Assembly (NCBI RefSeq): GCF_002207865.1
Contig: NZ_BDQM01000007.1
Coordinates: 84,480-148,479, forward strand
Reading direction: 5' to 3'
Source of the DNA: Colwellia marinimaniae
GTDB lineage: Bacteria; Pseudomonadota; Gammaproteobacteria; Enterobacterales; Alteromonadaceae
DNA: 64,000 nucleotides
In this document: positions 47,557-58,785 of the stretch, one piece after another
How positions within the stretch are numbered: position 1 is the first letter of the stretch
Layout of the letters: the number at the start of each line of letters is the position of its first letter
Notes under the pieces: model-generated
Database searches by the model: none
The model's input: only the letters and a program-made list of their open reading frames with translations
What the model was told of the DNA's origin: nothing
Made by a program: the position numbers and the translations under genes

Positions 47557-47952
47557 TACTTTACTCTAGTTAGTTAATGTCTATTCTGCTTTCTTATACT
47601 TATATAGTGCTATAAAAGAATAAATATAAGAAAGCAGAACTGTTGAAAATTTGCGCGCGAGTATACCATTAACAATAGAAAACCCATAGAAGATTGATAA
47701 AAAAATTATTAAAGCGGTTGAATTTATTATTATCTAATCTTAGGATACTCGACCTTGCCGATTGTTTTTCAGTCTGAATATTCCCCCCCTTCAAAACTTC
47801 TGCTTATATATATAGCAAGTGAATGCTCAAACAAAAGTCTTTTATAAAGATAAATGTAAATCACTGACAGTGATAAAGTCCGTCTTTGGATAAGTTAACT
47901 GATAAAGGTTTGTTAAATACCCCTAGTTTCATCAATGGCATTTGGCAGTTAA
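47557..47952. other. Gene-free stretch upstream of fusA
   Basis: About 395 bases holding the fusA promoter region. It contains TATATATATAG runs and a 7-C run near 47785. No repeat shared with the rest of the window, RNA gene or open reading frame recognised. Confidence 0.45.
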
Positions 47953-48249
47953 ATGAAAAAAATTCCAGTAAGCAAGTCCGCCTCAAATTCGGTCATTGCG
48001 CAAGTCTCCGAGGCGGGAGAAAAAGAAGTTACTCTTGCTATATATAGTGCACCAAATGTCCTTGCCCTTTGCTCAGCAAAAACAGCGAATAAAAGTGAGG
48101 TTATTGCTATGGCCAATGTTACTAACTATGGCATTGCCGCCACTGCGTTATCGCCTTTTATGTGGAAGACATTACCAAGGCTCTACCTGGTAAATACCGA
48201 ACCAGTCGCGGTAGAAGCAATCTCTAAAGATCGACACCCCCTAGTTTAG
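47953..48249 (+). CDS. Hypothetical 98-residue protein (doubtful)
   Basis: An open frame of 98 codons with no recognised family. The sequence (VIAQVSEAGEKEVTLAIYSA, then VIAMANVTNYGIAATALSPF) is of ordinary composition, with Ala/Val-rich stretches and no signal or membrane segment. No ribosome-binding site is visible before the ATG. It precedes cstA by 170 bases. It may be a decayed gene or spurious; I include it because the region is otherwise empty. Confidence 0.22.
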   Translation: MKKIPVSKSASNSVIAQVSEAGEKEVTLAIYSAPNVLALCSAKTANKSEVIAMANVTNYGIAATALSPFMWKTLPRLYLVNTEPVAVEAISKDRHPLV

Positions 48250-48419
48250 CTAAAGGTCTAATAGCGAAACACCTTTTAGAGTTTCATAATCAGCTATAGC
48301 ATTATTTAATCTTCAAATTGTATTGTTTTCAGTAATCCATAATGCTTACCATACCATCGGAAAACTATGTTTCGCTACCAATAAAGTAGTAATTCAACCT
48401 TACATCAGGACAACTTGAG

Positions 48420-49895
48420 ATGATTATTTTTTTTATATGTATAACGCTGTTAATTTTAGGATATAAATTTTACAGTCCCTTTGTTGAAAAGCAAGCAGGT
48501 ATAGATCCTAACGTAAAAACCCCACAAGTACGCTTTGAAGAAGGCGTAGATTATGTTGCCATACACCCGGTGAAAGCCTTTCTCATCCAATTTTTAAATA
48601 TTGCTGGGGTTGGGCCTATTTTTGGGCCAATTCTTGGTGCTATGTATGGCCCTATTGCCCTAGTTTGGATTGTAGTGGGTAATATTCTTGGCGGCGCCGT
48701 CCATGATTATTTCTCTGGTGTCATGAGTATCAAATAAGATGGTAAGAGCCTGCCTGAAATAGCGGGGAAGTATTTTAATATATTCTTCAAAGGCATCATG
48801 CTAATTTTTACCGCCATGTTGCTATTTTTTGTTGGCGTTGTTTTTATTATGAGTCCCGCAGGTTTACTGAGTAGTCTAAGCTATTTTGAAGGAACATTTC
48901 TTGCTGGCAACACTTTTTGGGTACTGGTTATATTAGGTTATTACTTCCTCGCGACACTACTGCCTATTGATAAAATAATTACTAAGCTCTATCCGTTTTT
49001 TGGCGCACTCATGATAGTAATGACGACGCTAATTGCAGTGTCATTATTATTCAACGCGCCGAATTTACCTGTTATGGGTGATTTTCTCGGTTACTTTAAT
49101 CATCATCACTTTAGTCATGATTTCTTAGAGCCAAATCCTGATGGTTTACCCGTGTGGCCGTTACTCTTTGTTACCATCACTTGTGGAGCTATTAGTGGCT
49201 TTCACTCGACTCAAGCCCCTATTATGGCGCGCTGTTTAACCAATGAAAAGTATGTTCGCCCTGTTTATTATGGCGCTATGATGTGTGAAGGTATAGTGGG
49301 TTGTGTTTGGGCACTTGCTGGTATTGCCGCTTTCCCTGATGGCTACACTGAACTTAAAGCCATGTTAGATCAAGGTGGGCCAGGCCTAGTCGTTAATCAT
49401 ATTGCCACCAGTTACCTCGGTGCTTTAGGTGGTATTATGGCCATTATTGCTGTTGCGGTGTTCCCTATAACCTCAGGTGATACAGCTTTTAGAGCATTAC
49501 GCTTAACCATTGTGGATGCTTTTGACATCCCACAAAACATGCGTAACAGACTGTTGTTAGCGGTACCTATTTTAGTGATTGCTTACTTTATGACTAAAAT
49601 AGATTTCTCACTCATTTGGCGCTACTTTGCTTTTTCAAATATGTTACTTTCAACCAGCGTACTCTGGCTGGCGACTAAGTACTTATTTGACCGTGGCACC
49701 TTTCATTGGATAGTCAGTATCCCAGCAGTCATTGGTACCAGTATTACGGTATCGTATATCATGACTACGGCCATTGGTTTTAATTTGCCCGCCAACTATA
49801 GCCAATATATAGGTATTGGCGTGGCAATATTACTGTTAACAACCTTAAGCTTTTTACATATTAAACGACAGTCTAAGGTACCGGCTAGCATTTAA
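48420..49895 (+). pseudogene. cstA: cstA-type carbon starvation protein, split by one in-frame stop codon
   Basis: Bases 48420-48737 code 105 residues of the N-terminus of a CstA-family carrier (FEEGVDYVAIHPVKAFLIQF, LNIAGVGPIFGPILGAMYGP, HDYFSGVMSIK). A single TAA at 48735-48737 then stops it. The same reading frame continues without gap: DGKSLPEIAGKYFNIFFKGI, then FTAMLLFFVGVVFIMSPAGL and on for about 365 residues to the family's end. In related CstA proteins the stop falls on an ordinary residue, between SVR/SIK and GGAS/DGKS. Everything else is intact, including many membrane segments. A recent nonsense mutation (or a sequencing error) is the simplest explanation; the intact gene would take up peptides or pyruvate during starvation. 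The second half could still start at the ATG at 48798. Confidence 0.85.
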
Positions 49896-49904
49896 CTAGG
49901 ATGA

Positions 49905-49939
49905 AGCCATCTGTTAGAATAACCTCTAAACAGATGGCT
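49905..49939 (+). terminator. Hairpin after cstA
   Basis: A perfect 11-bp stem AGCCATCTGTT / AACAGATGGCT with a 13-base loop, 9 bases after the cstA stop. No T-run follows, so it is a poor intrinsic terminator and may act with Rho or as a 3' end structure. Confidence 0.5.
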
Positions 49940-50083
49940 GCTAGAGGAAGAACAAAAATAGCAAAACTGAAAACCGTCATGTTTACCTAGTATTAATAAT
50001 GGCGTGCCATTCACTCACCGCGAAAGTCAGCCCGTGTTTATCCCCTGCCAGAAAACCCTAGGCAATAATAAACGACAAATAGC

Positions 50084-50111
50084 TTGCTCATAGTAATATT
50101 TCTTGTATAAT
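50084..50111 (+). promoter_or_regulatory. Promoter of the S10 ribosomal protein operon
   Basis: TTGCTC (-35, 50084-50089) and TATAAT (-10, 50106-50111) with a 16-base spacer give a strong sigma70 promoter about 215 bases before rpsJ. A transcript would start near 50118. Confidence 0.72.
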
Positions 50112-50255
50112 TCGCGCTCGCATTCAGCCAAATTGAGTGCGCTGTGCTAAAGACTTTTACTCATAGTAATAGCTTATAGCACCAAATAAAGAAGAACTAG
50201 ATTCTTGTTTATTTCACAGCAGCTCTAATTTTGAGTTGAATGTTTTTTAGTTAAT

Positions 50256-50638
<383 letters not shown>

Positions 50639-50651
50639 GAGGAGTTTTAAC

Positions 50652-51290
50652 ATGACTATAGGTCTAGTTGGACGTAAAGTAGGTATGACTCGCATCTTCA
50701 CTGAAGATGGCGTATCAGTACCTGTAACCGTTCTAGAAGTTGAAGCGAACCGTGTTGCTCAGGTTAAAACTGTAGCAAACGATGGTTATTCAGCGCTTCA
50801 AGTTACTACTGGCAAGCGTAGAGCAAGCCGTGTAACAAAACCAGCAGCTGGTCATTTCGCGAAAGCAGGTATCGAAGCAGGCCGCGGCTTGTGGGAATTC
50901 CGCTTAGACGAAAATGAAGGTAGCGACATTAAAGCCGGCAGTGAAATCACTGTTGAGATTTTCAATGACATTAAATTAGTAGACGTAACTGGTACATCGA
51001 AAGGTAAAGGTTTCCAAGGCGGTATTAAACGCTGGAACTTTACTATGCAACATGCAACGCATGGTGTTTCGTTAGCACATAGATCTAACGGTTCGTTAGG
51101 TCAATGTCAAACACCAGGTCGCGTTTTCAAAGGCAAAAAAATGTCTGGTCATATGGGTGCTGTGCGCGTTACTACACAAAACCTTGAATTGGTTCGCGTT
51201 GATATAGAACGTAACTTGCTACTTGTTAAAGGTGCAGTTCCGGGTGCTATCAATGGCAATGTAATCATCAAACCAGCTGTTAAAGCTTAG
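50652..51290 (+). CDS. rplC: 50S ribosomal protein L3
   Basis: 212 residues from the ATG at 50652 (GAGGAG lies upstream); an in-frame start at 50601 lies inside rpsJ and is not used. [20 protein letters not shown] opens as in all L3 proteins, and [20 protein letters not shown] is the conserved loop that reaches the peptidyl-transferase centre. Early assembly protein of the 50S subunit. Confidence 0.97.
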   Translation: MTIGLVGRKVGMTRIFTEDGVSVPVTVLEVEANRVAQVKTVANDGYSALQVTTGKRRASRVTKPAAGHFAKAGIEAGRGLWEFRLDENEGSDIKAGSEITVEIFNDIKLVDVTGTSKGKGFQGGIKRWNFTMQHATHGVSLAHRSNGSLGQCQTPGRVFKGKKMSGHMGAVRVTTQNLELVRVDIERNLLLVKGAVPGAINGNVIIKPAVKA

Positions 51291-51306
51291 TCCAGGAGAT
51301 TTTGTG

Positions 51307-51912
51307 ATGGAATTATCATTAAAAGACGCATCAGGTACTCTTGAAGTATCCGAAGCAACTTTTGGACGTGAGTTTAATGAAGCGTTAGTACACCAAGTAG
51401 TAGTTGCTTATGCAGCTGGTGCTCGTCAAGGTACTCGTGCTCAGAAAACTCGCTCAGAAGTTAGTGGCGGTGGCGCAAAACCATGGCGTCAAAAAGGTAC
51501 AGGCCGTGCTCGTGCCGGTACTACTCGTGGTCCAATCTGGCGTTCTGGTGGCGTAACATTCGCTGCTAAACCTCAAGATCACAGCCAAAAAGTTAACCGT
51601 AAAATGTATCGTGGTGCTATCGCTAGCATCCTATCTGAACTAGTTCGTCAAGACCGTTTGATAGTAGTTAACGATTTTTCGGTAGAAACGCCTAAAACTA
51701 AAGAACTTGTTGCCAAGTTAAAAGGTTTAGAGCTTAAAGACGTATTGATTGTAACGAAAGACGTTGACGAGAACTTGTTCTTATCAGCACGTAACTTATA
51801 TAAAGTTGACGTTCGTGACGTTGCAGCAATCGACCCAGTAAGCTTGGTTGGTTTCGCAAAAGTTTTAATGACTGCTGATGCAGTTAAAGAAATTGAGGGG
51901 ATTTTAGCATGA
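51307..51912 (+). CDS. rplD: 50S ribosomal protein L4
   Basis: 201 residues from the ATG at 51307, the same as E. coli L4 in length and start ([20 protein letters not shown]); a GTG one codon before it is disfavoured. The long loop near [20 protein letters not shown] reaches the exit tunnel. In E. coli L4 also represses its own operon by acting on the leader, which here has a matching hairpin. Its stop overlaps the rplW start (ATGA). Confidence 0.97.
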   Translation: MELSLKDASGTLEVSEATFGREFNEALVHQVVVAYAAGARQGTRAQKTRSEVSGGGAKPWRQKGTGRARAGTTRGPIWRSGGVTFAAKPQDHSQKVNRKMYRGAIASILSELVRQDRLIVVNDFSVETPKTKELVAKLKGLELKDVLIVTKDVDENLFLSARNLYKVDVRDVAAIDPVSLVGFAKVLMTADAVKEIEGILA

Positions 51913-52211
51913 TAAACGAAGAACGTTTGTTAAAAGTGCTTTTAGCACCAAATATTTCTGAAAAAGCAACTACCGCTGCTGAAAAAAACAACACTGTTGT
52001 TTTCAAAGTAGCGACAGATGCGACTAAAGCTGAAATCAAAGCGGCCGTAGAGAAACTTTTCGAAGTTTCTGTTGAAGGTGTTCGCACACTTAATGTAAAG
52101 GGTAAAGTAAAACGTACTGGATCTCGTTTTGGTCGTCGTAACGACTGGAAAAAAGCCTACGTTACTCTTGCAGAAGGTAGTGACATCGACTTCGTTGGCG
52201 CGGAATCATAA
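51909..52211 (+). CDS. rplW: 50S ribosomal protein L23
   Basis: 100 residues. [20 protein letters not shown], then [20 protein letters not shown] and [20 protein letters not shown] are the L23 pattern. It lines the tunnel exit and docks trigger factor and SRP. The start overlaps the rplD stop by four bases, indicating translational coupling. Confidence 0.97.
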   Translation: MINEERLLKVLLAPNISEKATTAAEKNNTVVFKVATDATKAEIKAAVEKLFEVSVEGVRTLNVKGKVKRTGSRFGRRNDWKKAYVTLAEGSDIDFVGAES

Positions 52212-52223
52212 GGAGCAGTTAAA

Positions 52224-53048
52224 ATGGCTATAGTAAAATGTAAACCTACTTCTCCGGGTCGTCGTCACCTAGTTAAAGTGGTAAACAAAGAGCTTCATAC
52301 AGGTAAGCCTTATGCACCATTATTAGACACTAAGTCTAAGACTGGTGGTCGTAACAATAATGGTCGCATTACGGTTCGTCACATTGGTGGTGGTCATAAG
52401 CAACATTATCGTATTATTGACTTTAAACGTAATAAAGATGGCATTCCAGCCAAAATAGAACGTTTAGAATACGATCCAAACCGAAGCGCTAACATCGCAT
52501 TAGTTTTATATGCAGATGGTGAACGTCGTTACATCTTAGCCCCTAAAGGCTTAAGTGCTGGAGATACTATCCTGTCAGGTGTAGATGCTCCTATCAAAGC
52601 TGGTAACACTATGCCGCTACGTAACCTACCTTTAGGTAGCGTTATTCATGCAATCGAACTTAAACCAGGTAAAGGTGCGCAAATCGCACGTGCTGCTGGT
52701 ACTTACGCACAATTAGTGGCGAAAGAAGGTGCTTACGTTACTTTACGTCTTCGCTCTGGCGAAATGCGTAAAGTAGAAGCAGATTGTCGTGCTACTTTAG
52801 GTGAGATCGGCAACGCTGAACACATGCTTCGCCAACTTGGTAAAGCTGGTGCTTCACGCTGGCGCGGTGTTCGCCCAACTGTTCGTGGTGTTGCCATGAA
52901 CCCAGTTGATCACCCACACGGTGGTGGTGAAGGTAAAACATCTGGCGGTCGTCACCCGGTATCACCTTGGGGTGTACCAACTAAGGGTTACAAGACTCGT
53001 TCGAACAAACGTACTGATAAATTTATCGTACGTCGTCGTACTAAGTAA
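52224..53048 (+). CDS. rplB: 50S ribosomal protein L2
   Basis: 274 residues, as expected (E. coli 273). [20 protein letters not shown], then [20 protein letters not shown] and the conserved [20 protein letters not shown] with the histidine near the peptidyl-transferase centre. AAGGAGCAG precedes the ATG. Essential for subunit association and catalysis. Confidence 0.98.
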   Translation: MAIVKCKPTSPGRRHLVKVVNKELHTGKPYAPLLDTKSKTGGRNNNGRITVRHIGGGHKQHYRIIDFKRNKDGIPAKIERLEYDPNRSANIALVLYADGERRYILAPKGLSAGDTILSGVDAPIKAGNTMPLRNLPLGSVIHAIELKPGKGAQIARAAGTYAQLVAKEGAYVTLRLRSGEMRKVEADCRATLGEIGNAEHMLRQLGKAGASRWRGVRPTVRGVAMNPVDHPHGGGEGKTSGGRHPVSPWGVPTKGYKTRSNKRTDKFIVRRRTK

Positions 53049-53130
53049 TTAGTACATTAAATTAATATTCTGATTGCTGGGCTTAGCTTGCTAAGTTCAA
53101 CATGAAGAATTGAATATATAAGGATTCACC

Positions 53131-53406
53131 ATGCCACGTTCCCTCAAGAAAGGTCCATTTATTGACCTACACTTGTTGACGAAGGTAGAGAAAGCGGTGG
53201 AAAGCGGGAATAAAAAGCCAATTAAAACTTGGTCCCGTCGTTCAATGATCATTCCTACAATGATCGGATTGACCATCGCTGTCCATAATGGCCGTCAACA
53301 CGTCCCTGTATTTGTAACCGAAGAAATGATCGGTCACAAATTAGGAGAATTTGCACCAACTCGTACTTTTCGCGGTCATGTCGCTGATAAGAAAGCGAAG
53401 AAATAG
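53131..53406 (+). CDS. rpsS: 30S ribosomal protein S19
   Basis: 91 residues (E. coli 92). [20 protein letters not shown], then [20 protein letters not shown] and [20 protein letters not shown] are diagnostic. It sits in the head of the 30S subunit next to S13. The 82-base gap before it is the largest in the operon; AAGGA precedes the ATG. Confidence 0.97.
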   Translation: MPRSLKKGPFIDLHLLTKVEKAVESGNKKPIKTWSRRSMIIPTMIGLTIAVHNGRQHVPVFVTEEMIGHKLGEFAPTRTFRGHVADKKAKK

Positions 53407-53416
53407 GGGAAATTAA

Positions 53417-53749
53417 ATGCAAGCAATAGCTATACATAAATTTGCCCGTGGTTCTGCTCAAAAAGCGCGTTTAGTTGCGGATCAAATCCGTGGCGTAAAT
53501 GTTGAGAAAGCACTTGAAATTTTAACTTACAGCAACAAGAAAGCTGCTGAATTAGTTAAAAAAGTACTTAACTCAGCTATCGCAAATGCCGAGCATAACG
53601 AAGGTGCAGATATTGATGAATTATTCGTTAAAATCATATTGGTTGACGATGGTCCAACAATGAAGCGTATTAGACCTCGTGCGAAAGGCCGTGCCGATCG
53701 CATCATTAAGCGCACTAGTCACATTACTGTGATTGTGTCTGATTCTTAG
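53417..53749 (+). CDS. rplV: 50S ribosomal protein L22
   Basis: 110 residues, the E. coli length. [20 protein letters not shown], then [20 protein letters not shown], and [20 protein letters not shown]. The beta-hairpin near the C-terminus lines the exit tunnel and is where macrolide-resistance mutations arise in other bacteria. Sits 10 bases after rpsS. Confidence 0.97.
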   Translation: MQAIAIHKFARGSAQKARLVADQIRGVNVEKALEILTYSNKKAAELVKKVLNSAIANAEHNEGADIDELFVKIILVDDGPTMKRIRPRAKGRADRIIKRTSHITVIVSDS

Positions 53750-53760
53750 GAGATATTAGT

Positions 53761-54456
53761 ATGGGTCAAAAAGTACATCCTACCGGTATACGCCTAGGGA
53801 TCACGAAACCTTTCGCGTCTACTTGGTTTGCTACCAGCAAAGATTTTGCTAGTAACTTAGACGGCGACCACAAGGTTCGCGAATATTTAAAAGAAAAGCT
53901 TAAGCGCGCTTCACTATCAAAAGTAGTTATCGAACGTCCAGCTAAATCTATCCGCGTAACAATTCACACGGCTCGTCCAGGTGTTGTTATCGGTAAGAAA
54001 GGCGAAGATGTAGAGAAACTACGTTTAGCGATTACTAAAATTGCTGGTGTTCCTGCTCAAATCAACATTGCTGAAGTACGTAAGCCAGAAATGGATGCGC
54101 AGCTTGTTGCAGACAGCATTGCTAGTCAATTAGAACGTCGTGTTATGTTCCGTCGCGCCATGAAGCGTGCCGTTCAAAACGCTATGCGTCTTGGCGCTAA
54201 AGGCATCAAAGTTCAAGTTAGTGGTCGTTTAGGCGGCGCTGATATTGCACGTGCAGAATGGTATCGTGAAGGTCGTGTACCTTTACATACATTACGTGCT
54301 GATATCGACTACGCGATTGCGCGTGGCAACACGACTTATGGTGTAATTGGTGTGAAAGTTTGGATCTTTAAAGGTGAAATCATTGGCCCAATGCCATTGC
54401 AAGCAGAGCAACCAGCTGCTAAACCTAAAAGAAAAAACAACCGCAAAGCGAAGTAA
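53761..54456 (+). CDS. rpsC: 30S ribosomal protein S3
   Basis: 231 residues (E. coli 233). [20 protein letters not shown], the KH domain with [20 protein letters not shown], and the C-terminal VRVP-region ([36 protein letters not shown]). The basic tail ([11 protein letters not shown]) varies between species. It helps form the mRNA entry pore, with helicase activity together with S4 and S5. Confidence 0.97.
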   Translation: MGQKVHPTGIRLGITKPFASTWFATSKDFASNLDGDHKVREYLKEKLKRASLSKVVIERPAKSIRVTIHTARPGVVIGKKGEDVEKLRLAITKIAGVPAQINIAEVRKPEMDAQLVADSIASQLERRVMFRRAMKRAVQNAMRLGAKGIKVQVSGRLGGADIARAEWYREGRVPLHTLRADIDYAIARGNTTYGVIGVKVWIFKGEIIGPMPLQAEQPAAKPKRKNNRKAK

Positions 54457-54468
54457 GAGGAATAAGTA

Positions 54469-54882
54469 ATGTTACAACCAAAACGTACTAAATTCCGTAA
54501 GCAATTTAAAATGCGCAACCGTGGTCTTGCACACGTCGGTAGTTCAGTTAGCTTCGGTACTTTCGGTTTAAAATCACTTGAACGTGGTCGTATGACTGCG
54601 CGCCAAATTGAAGCCGCTCGTCGTGCCATGACTCGTCATGTAAAACGTCAAGGTAAAATCTGGATACGCGTATTCCCTGATAAGCCAATTACTAAAAAAC
54701 CTCTTGAGGTTCGTATGGGTAAAGGTAAGGGTTCAGTAGAATATTGGGTTTGCCAAGTTCTTCCTGGTCGTGTTCTTTATGAAATGGAAGGTGTTTCTGA
54801 AGAATTAGCACGTGAAGCTTTTGCTTTAGCCGCTGCTAAACTTCCGTTCAAAACTACCTTCGTAACTAGGACGGCATTGTAA
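54469..54882 (+). CDS. rplP: 50S ribosomal protein L16
   Basis: 137 residues (E. coli 136). [60 protein letters not shown] and [20 protein letters not shown] identify it. It binds near the A site of the peptidyl-transferase centre and completes 50S assembly. The stop codon overlaps the rpmC start by one base (TAATG). Confidence 0.97.
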   Translation: MLQPKRTKFRKQFKMRNRGLAHVGSSVSFGTFGLKSLERGRMTARQIEAARRAMTRHVKRQGKIWIRVFPDKPITKKPLEVRMGKGKGSVEYWVCQVLPGRVLYEMEGVSEELAREAFALAAAKLPFKTTFVTRTAL

Positions 54883-55073
54883 TGAAAGCAAGCGAACTTA
54901 AAGCAAAAAGCATTGAAGAGCTTAACGCTGAATTACTAGAGCTTCTTCGTGAGCAGTTTAACTACCGCATGCAAGCAAGCACTGGTCAATTAGCACAAAC
55001 TCATTTGATAAAAATCGTACGTCGCAATATTGCACGTGTTAAGACTATCATCACTGAAAAGGCAGGTAAGTAA
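54882..55073 (+). CDS. rpmC: 50S ribosomal protein L29
   Basis: 63 residues, as in E. coli. [20 protein letters not shown], then [20 protein letters not shown]. Located at the tunnel exit next to L23. Both ends overlap their neighbours by one base (TAATG), so rplP, rpmC and rpsQ are translationally coupled. Confidence 0.96.
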   Translation: MKASELKAKSIEELNAELLELLREQFNYRMQASTGQLAQTHLIKIVRRNIARVKTIITEKAGK

Positions 55074-55324
55074 TGAGCGAAGTTAAAATCCGCACAGTAC
55101 AAGGCGTTGTTATCAGTAACAAGATGGATAAGTCTATCGTTGTAATGATCGAACGTCGCGTTAAGCACCCTATGTACGGTAAATACATCACGCGTTCAAC
55201 TAAGTTGAAAGCTCATGATGAAACTAACGTATGTAACGAAGGTGATATCGTAACGATTACTGAAGTTGCGCCAATTTCTAAGTCTAAAAACTGGAAATTA
55301 GTTGACATAATTACTAAAGCTTAA
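55073..55324 (+). CDS. rpsQ: 30S ribosomal protein S17
   Basis: 83 residues (E. coli 84). [40 protein letters not shown] and [16 protein letters not shown] are the conserved segments. A primary 16S rRNA binder. It is the last gene of this operon; a strong terminator follows, whereas in E. coli rplN and the spc operon come next. Confidence 0.97.
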   Translation: MSEVKIRTVQGVVISNKMDKSIVVMIERRVKHPMYGKYITRSTKLKAHDETNVCNEGDIVTITEVAPISKSKNWKLVDIITKA

Positions 55325-55363
55325 TTAGTATTCGTACTTAATTAACCTTAAATAGTTACCAAA

Positions 55364-55397
55364 AGACCTTAGCATTTATTTGCTAAGGTCTTTTTTT
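55364..55397 (+). terminator. Rho-independent terminator ending the S10 operon
   Basis: A perfect 11-bp stem AGACCTTAGCA / TGCTAAGGTCT with a 6-base loop, followed by a run of seven T (continuing the T of the stem), 39 bases after the rpsQ stop codon. Confidence 0.95.
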
Positions 55398-55579
55398 ATG
55401 TGTGAAAGAAAGTAAAAGAAATGGTGATAGTTAGTAGAGCTAATTAGCTCTGATGCAATATTCATCGAACAACTTAACAACACCAGCTTAACTGGCAAAT
55501 ATAGGCAGTAAAATATAGCCATTGAAGCCTTCTTTCTATTCAGCTAAGATGATTTTTTAATATATCACTGAGTAATACC

Positions 55580-56908
55580 ATGAAGTATATAGCATTTATA
55601 ACCTCTGTTTTATGCCTTGCCAGCAGCTCATTAGCTTATGCTGCCACGAATACTGCTAGTACCAATGCTAAGTTAGTGCAAGCTGTCATGCCTGAGTTGA
55701 TGATGCTATATAAAGATTTACATCAAAGCCCTGAACTCTCTAGTGTCGAATTTAACACCGCAAAAAAGCTTGCCATAAAAGCCCGTGAGTTAGGCTTTTC
55801 CGTCACGGAAAATGTCGGTGGTACCGGTGTTGTTGCCGTATTAAAAAATGGTAAAGGCCCGACGGTATTAATTCGCGCGGATATGGATGCACTGCCGATA
55901 AAAGAGCAAACTGGTTTAGCCTTTGCTTCCCAGGTTATCACTATTACTGAGGAGGGCTTATCAGCTCATGTTATGCATGCCTGTGGCCATGATACCCATA
56001 TGACCAGCTGGCTTGGTACCGCAAAGTTACTCAGTGAAAACAAAGAAAATTGGTCCGGTACTTTAGTGATGATTTTACAACCGGCGGAAGAGCGTGGCCG
56101 CGGCGCAAAAGCTATGTTAGCGGACGGTTTATATAAACGTTTTCCTAAGCCTGATTATGCCCTAGCCTTTCATAATTCAGCTAGCTTAAAAGCCGGTGTT
56201 ATTGGTTATACCCCGGGTTTTACCTTTGCTAATGTCGATAGTGTCAATATTGATGTTAAAGGTATTGGTGGTCATGGTGCTTATCCACATCTAACGAAAG
56301 ACCCTATTGTCTTAGGCGCACGCATTGTGGGCGCATTGCAAACCTTAGTTAGCCGTGAATTAAATCCACAAGACCCTGCGGTAGTCACCGTCGGTAGCTT
56401 TCAATCAGGTACTAAGCACAACATTATTTCAGATCAGGCGTTGTTATTATTAACTGTACGTAGCTACTCAGATGCAACACGTCAGACCTTACTTGATGGC
56501 ATCAAAAGAATAGCTAAAGGGGAAGGCATCGCCATGGGTTTACCTGACGAATTACTGCCAGTAGTGACGGTTAAAGATGAATTTACCCCAGCGACTTATA
56601 ATGAACCTGAGTTCACAAAAAAAATGGCCGCTTTATTTACTGCCGAGTTAGGTAAAGAGCGCGTTATTGAAGTACCGGCGGTAATGGCGGGTGAAGATTT
56701 TGGCCGTTATTATCGCGCAGATACTAGTATCAAAAGCATGATATTTTGGGTCGGCGGAGTACCACACGATAAGTGGCAAGCAGCCCAAGAAACTGGCGAA
56801 GCTTTACCCTCCCTACATAGCCCCTTTTGGGCACCCGATGCGAAAAAAGTTATCTCCACGGCCATACGAGCGATGAACAGCGCAGTGTTAACTATTTTGG
56901 CTAACTAA
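55580..56908 (+). CDS. Secreted M20-family amidohydrolase (hippurate/N-acyl-amino-acid hydrolase type)
   Basis: 442 residues with a signal peptide (MKYIAFITSVLCLASSSLAY, then AATNTAS). M20 motifs: LHQSPELSSVEF, VLIRADMDALPIKEQTGLAF (metal-binding Asp), MHACGHDTHMTSWLGTAKLL and ILQPAEERGRGAKAMLADGL, IGGHGAYPHLTKDPIVLGAR, VMAGEDFGRYY. It probably removes acyl groups from N-acyl amino acids in the periplasm. It sits between the S10 operon and the NO module, 256 bases from rpsQ, and is presumably independently transcribed. Confidence 0.91.
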   Translation: MKYIAFITSVLCLASSSLAYAATNTASTNAKLVQAVMPELMMLYKDLHQSPELSSVEFNTAKKLAIKARELGFSVTENVGGTGVVAVLKNGKGPTVLIRADMDALPIKEQTGLAFASQVITITEEGLSAHVMHACGHDTHMTSWLGTAKLLSENKENWSGTLVMILQPAEERGRGAKAMLADGLYKRFPKPDYALAFHNSASLKAGVIGYTPGFTFANVDSVNIDVKGIGGHGAYPHLTKDPIVLGARIVGALQTLVSRELNPQDPAVVTVGSFQSGTKHNIISDQALLLLTVRSYSDATRQTLLDGIKRIAKGEGIAMGLPDELLPVVTVKDEFTPATYNEPEFTKKMAALFTAELGKERVIEVPAVMAGEDFGRYYRADTSIKSMIFWVGGVPHDKWQAAQETGEALPSLHSPFWAPDAKKVISTAIRAMNSAVLTILAN

Positions 56909-56979
56909 AAGTAATAGCTACAAGCAAAATAAGCGACTAGTACGCACAGTTAGTCGCTAGTACTTCTTAGTTTATAACC

Positions 56980-58563
56980 TTAAACAACTGACTTCAGCAC
57001 TTTAATATGTAAACGCTTAGCGATGCGATTTAAGTTAGCTCTATCAGTTGATAAACGCCGTGCCGCTGCGGCCCAATTACCCTCTTCTTCTTTAAGTACT
57101 CGACTAATCAATTGTCGTTGAAAGTTTTCTGTTTCCACTTTTAACGGAAAATTAGTCTGCTTATCTGCTGACAATGACACGCCATTATCAGCAACAAGCT
57201 CAATAGTCGATTCAGTCTCAGTACAAATAAGTGCACCACAATCCGCTGGCTCGATTACGATTATTGCCTTACCACGCTGACGGGCACGCGCCTTTAGCGT
57301 TGCCCGACTAACAACATGCTCTAATTCACGGACGTTACCTGGCCAGTCATATTGTGTTAAATGCGCAATCGCTGGTTCGGTAATTTTTAACTGAGTAATG
57401 CCGAGCTTGCGTCGTGTTTGTTCGATAAAATATCCTGCCAACAATTGCACATCGCCAACTCTTTCATAAAGACTTGGTACCCTAATGGGGTAGACACTTA
57501 ACCTATGATACAAGTCGGCACGAAAACGCCCTTGCGCCACTTCTTCTTTTAAGTCTCTATTGGTGGCAGCAATAATACGAACATTCACTTCTTCAACATT
57601 GTCTTGGCCGACGGGCTGAATTTCATTACTTTGTATCGCTCTTAATATCTTGCTCTGAGCGGCTAGGGGCAACTCGCCAATTTCATCTAAAAATAAAGTG
57701 CCTCCGTCAGCGAGTGAAAATTTACCGGCACGGTTTTTATCAGCACCTGTAAAAGCACCTTTTACATGACCAAATAGCTCACTTTCAATCAAGTTCTCCG
57801 GTAAGGCGGCACAATTTACATAAACCATTGGGCCATGTTGACGTAGTGACTTTTGGTGTAAGGTGCGGGCAACTAACTCTTTACCTACGCCAGTGTCACC
57901 ATAGATTAAGATATTAAAATCAGAGCCGGCAACTATATCTACTTCCTGTTTGAGCTGAGCCATGACGGGACTATCACCAATGAGTTCACCACCATCTCGT
58001 TTCCACGCTCCTTCGGTTAACTCTGCGACCACACGTTGTGAATGATCAGCTCTACTTTCAAGTTGCTCCAGTAGCAATGCGGTATGAAGCGTTGCTGCTG
58101 CCATGGCCGATATGACCTCAAGGGTACGCACTTCAATATCTTCAAAGTCATGTGGCGTCAAGCTATCTATGGTTAATAAACCCAACAACTTATCATCATA
58201 ATATAAGGGCAAGCCCATGCATGAATGCACCGGCAAATCGCCAGCGCGGTCAATCAATAGGCCATCATAGGGATCGGGTAACGGTGAGTCGGCGGCAAAA
58301 CGAATGGGCGATTTTGACTGACAAATAGCGACAAATCTTGGGTGTTCTGCAATATGAAAACGTCGCCCTAAGGTGTCTCGACTTAAGCCTTGTAGCGCGA
58401 TGGGTTTCAGTACATCGCCATGATAGGAGAGTAATGCCACCGCATCACAAGTAATCGTTTTTCTGACCGTATCTAATAACCGATCAAACCTATCTTTGCT
58501 ATTTAAGCTAGTCGCAAGGTTCAGTGCTAGCTCAATAATTGCTGTGGATGATATTTGTTTCAT
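56980..58563 (-). CDS. norR: Nitric-oxide-responsive sigma54 activator NorR
   Basis: 527 residues from the ATG at 58563, chosen because AGGTG lies upstream and [20 protein letters not shown] aligns with the family; a start at 58632 would add 23 odd residues. N-terminal GAF domain with Y99, D100, H113, C115 and D133 at the positions corresponding to Y98, D99, H111, C113 and D131 of E. coli NorR, residues proposed around its non-haem iron centre that binds NO. AAA+ domain with Walker A GDTGVGKE and GAFTGA (the sigma54 contact, residues 269-274). C-terminal helix-turn-helix ([20 protein letters not shown]). Divergent from the NO-stress operon; three NorR boxes lie between. Confidence 0.95.
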   Translation of the reverse strand: MKQISSTAIIELALNLATSLNSKDRFDRLLDTVRKTITCDAVALLSYHGDVLKPIALQGLSRDTLGRRFHIAEHPRFVAICQSKSPIRFAADSPLPDPYDGLLIDRAGDLPVHSCMGLPLYYDDKLLGLLTIDSLTPHDFEDIEVRTLEVISAMAAATLHTALLLEQLESRADHSQRVVAELTEGAWKRDGGELIGDSPVMAQLKQEVDIVAGSDFNILIYGDTGVGKELVARTLHQKSLRQHGPMVYVNCAALPENLIESELFGHVKGAFTGADKNRAGKFSLADGGTLFLDEIGELPLAAQSKILRAIQSNEIQPVGQDNVEEVNVRIIAATNRDLKEEVAQGRFRADLYHRLSVYPIRVPSLYERVGDVQLLAGYFIEQTRRKLGITQLKITEPAIAHLTQYDWPGNVRELEHVVSRATLKARARQRGKAIIVIEPADCGALICTETESTIELVADNGVSLSADKQTNFPLKVETENFQRQLISRVLKEEEGNWAAAARRLSTDRANLNRIAKRLHIKVLKSVV

Positions 58564-58617
58564 GCTAGCACCTGATGATGACGTATTTTCGCTGCAGGGG
58601 TTAGCCCCATATAAGTA

Positions 58618-58672
58618 GTTAAAATAACACATACGAGTCTAAATGACTACGCACATTAAGAGTCATTTAGAC
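58618..58672. promoter_or_regulatory. Three NorR-type GT-N7-AC boxes
   Basis: GTTAAAATAAC (58618-58628), GTCTAAATGAC (58637-58647) and GTCATTTAGAC (58662-58672) each fit GT-N7-AC. The second and third are perfect complements: AGTCTAAATGACT at 58636-58648 and AGTCATTTAGACT at 58661-58673. Spacing between centres is 19 and 25 bases. Three sites upstream of a sigma54 promoter is the arrangement known for E. coli norVW. They lie 54-108 bases before the -24 element. Confidence 0.85.
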
Positions 58673-58725
58673 TTCATAGCAACAGATTAAATCACAAGCC
58701 ATTGTATATTAATAATAAAAATAGT

Positions 58726-58741
58726 TGGCACTGGCTTTGCT
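58726..58741 (+). promoter_or_regulatory. Sigma54 (-24/-12) promoter of the NO operon
   Basis: TGGCAC (58726-58731), five bases, then TTGCT (58737-58741) is an exact fit to the TGGCAC-N5-TTGCW consensus, with GG and GC at the invariant positions. It faces the small membrane gene, 45 bases before its ATG. Confidence 0.9.
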
Positions 58742-58785
58742 ATGTAGAAGGTAAGTAAATCAATCAAATCCAAACAGAGACCAGC

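Noticed and set aside
47996..48193. Second frame overlapping the 98-residue hypothetical
   Set aside because: It is Leu/Arg-rich in the way frame-shifted sequence is, with no start signal.
48735..48737. Programmed recoding of the cstA stop codon
   Set aside because: UAA has no known selenocysteine or pyrrolysine role, and no recoding signal was recognised; a mutation is simpler.
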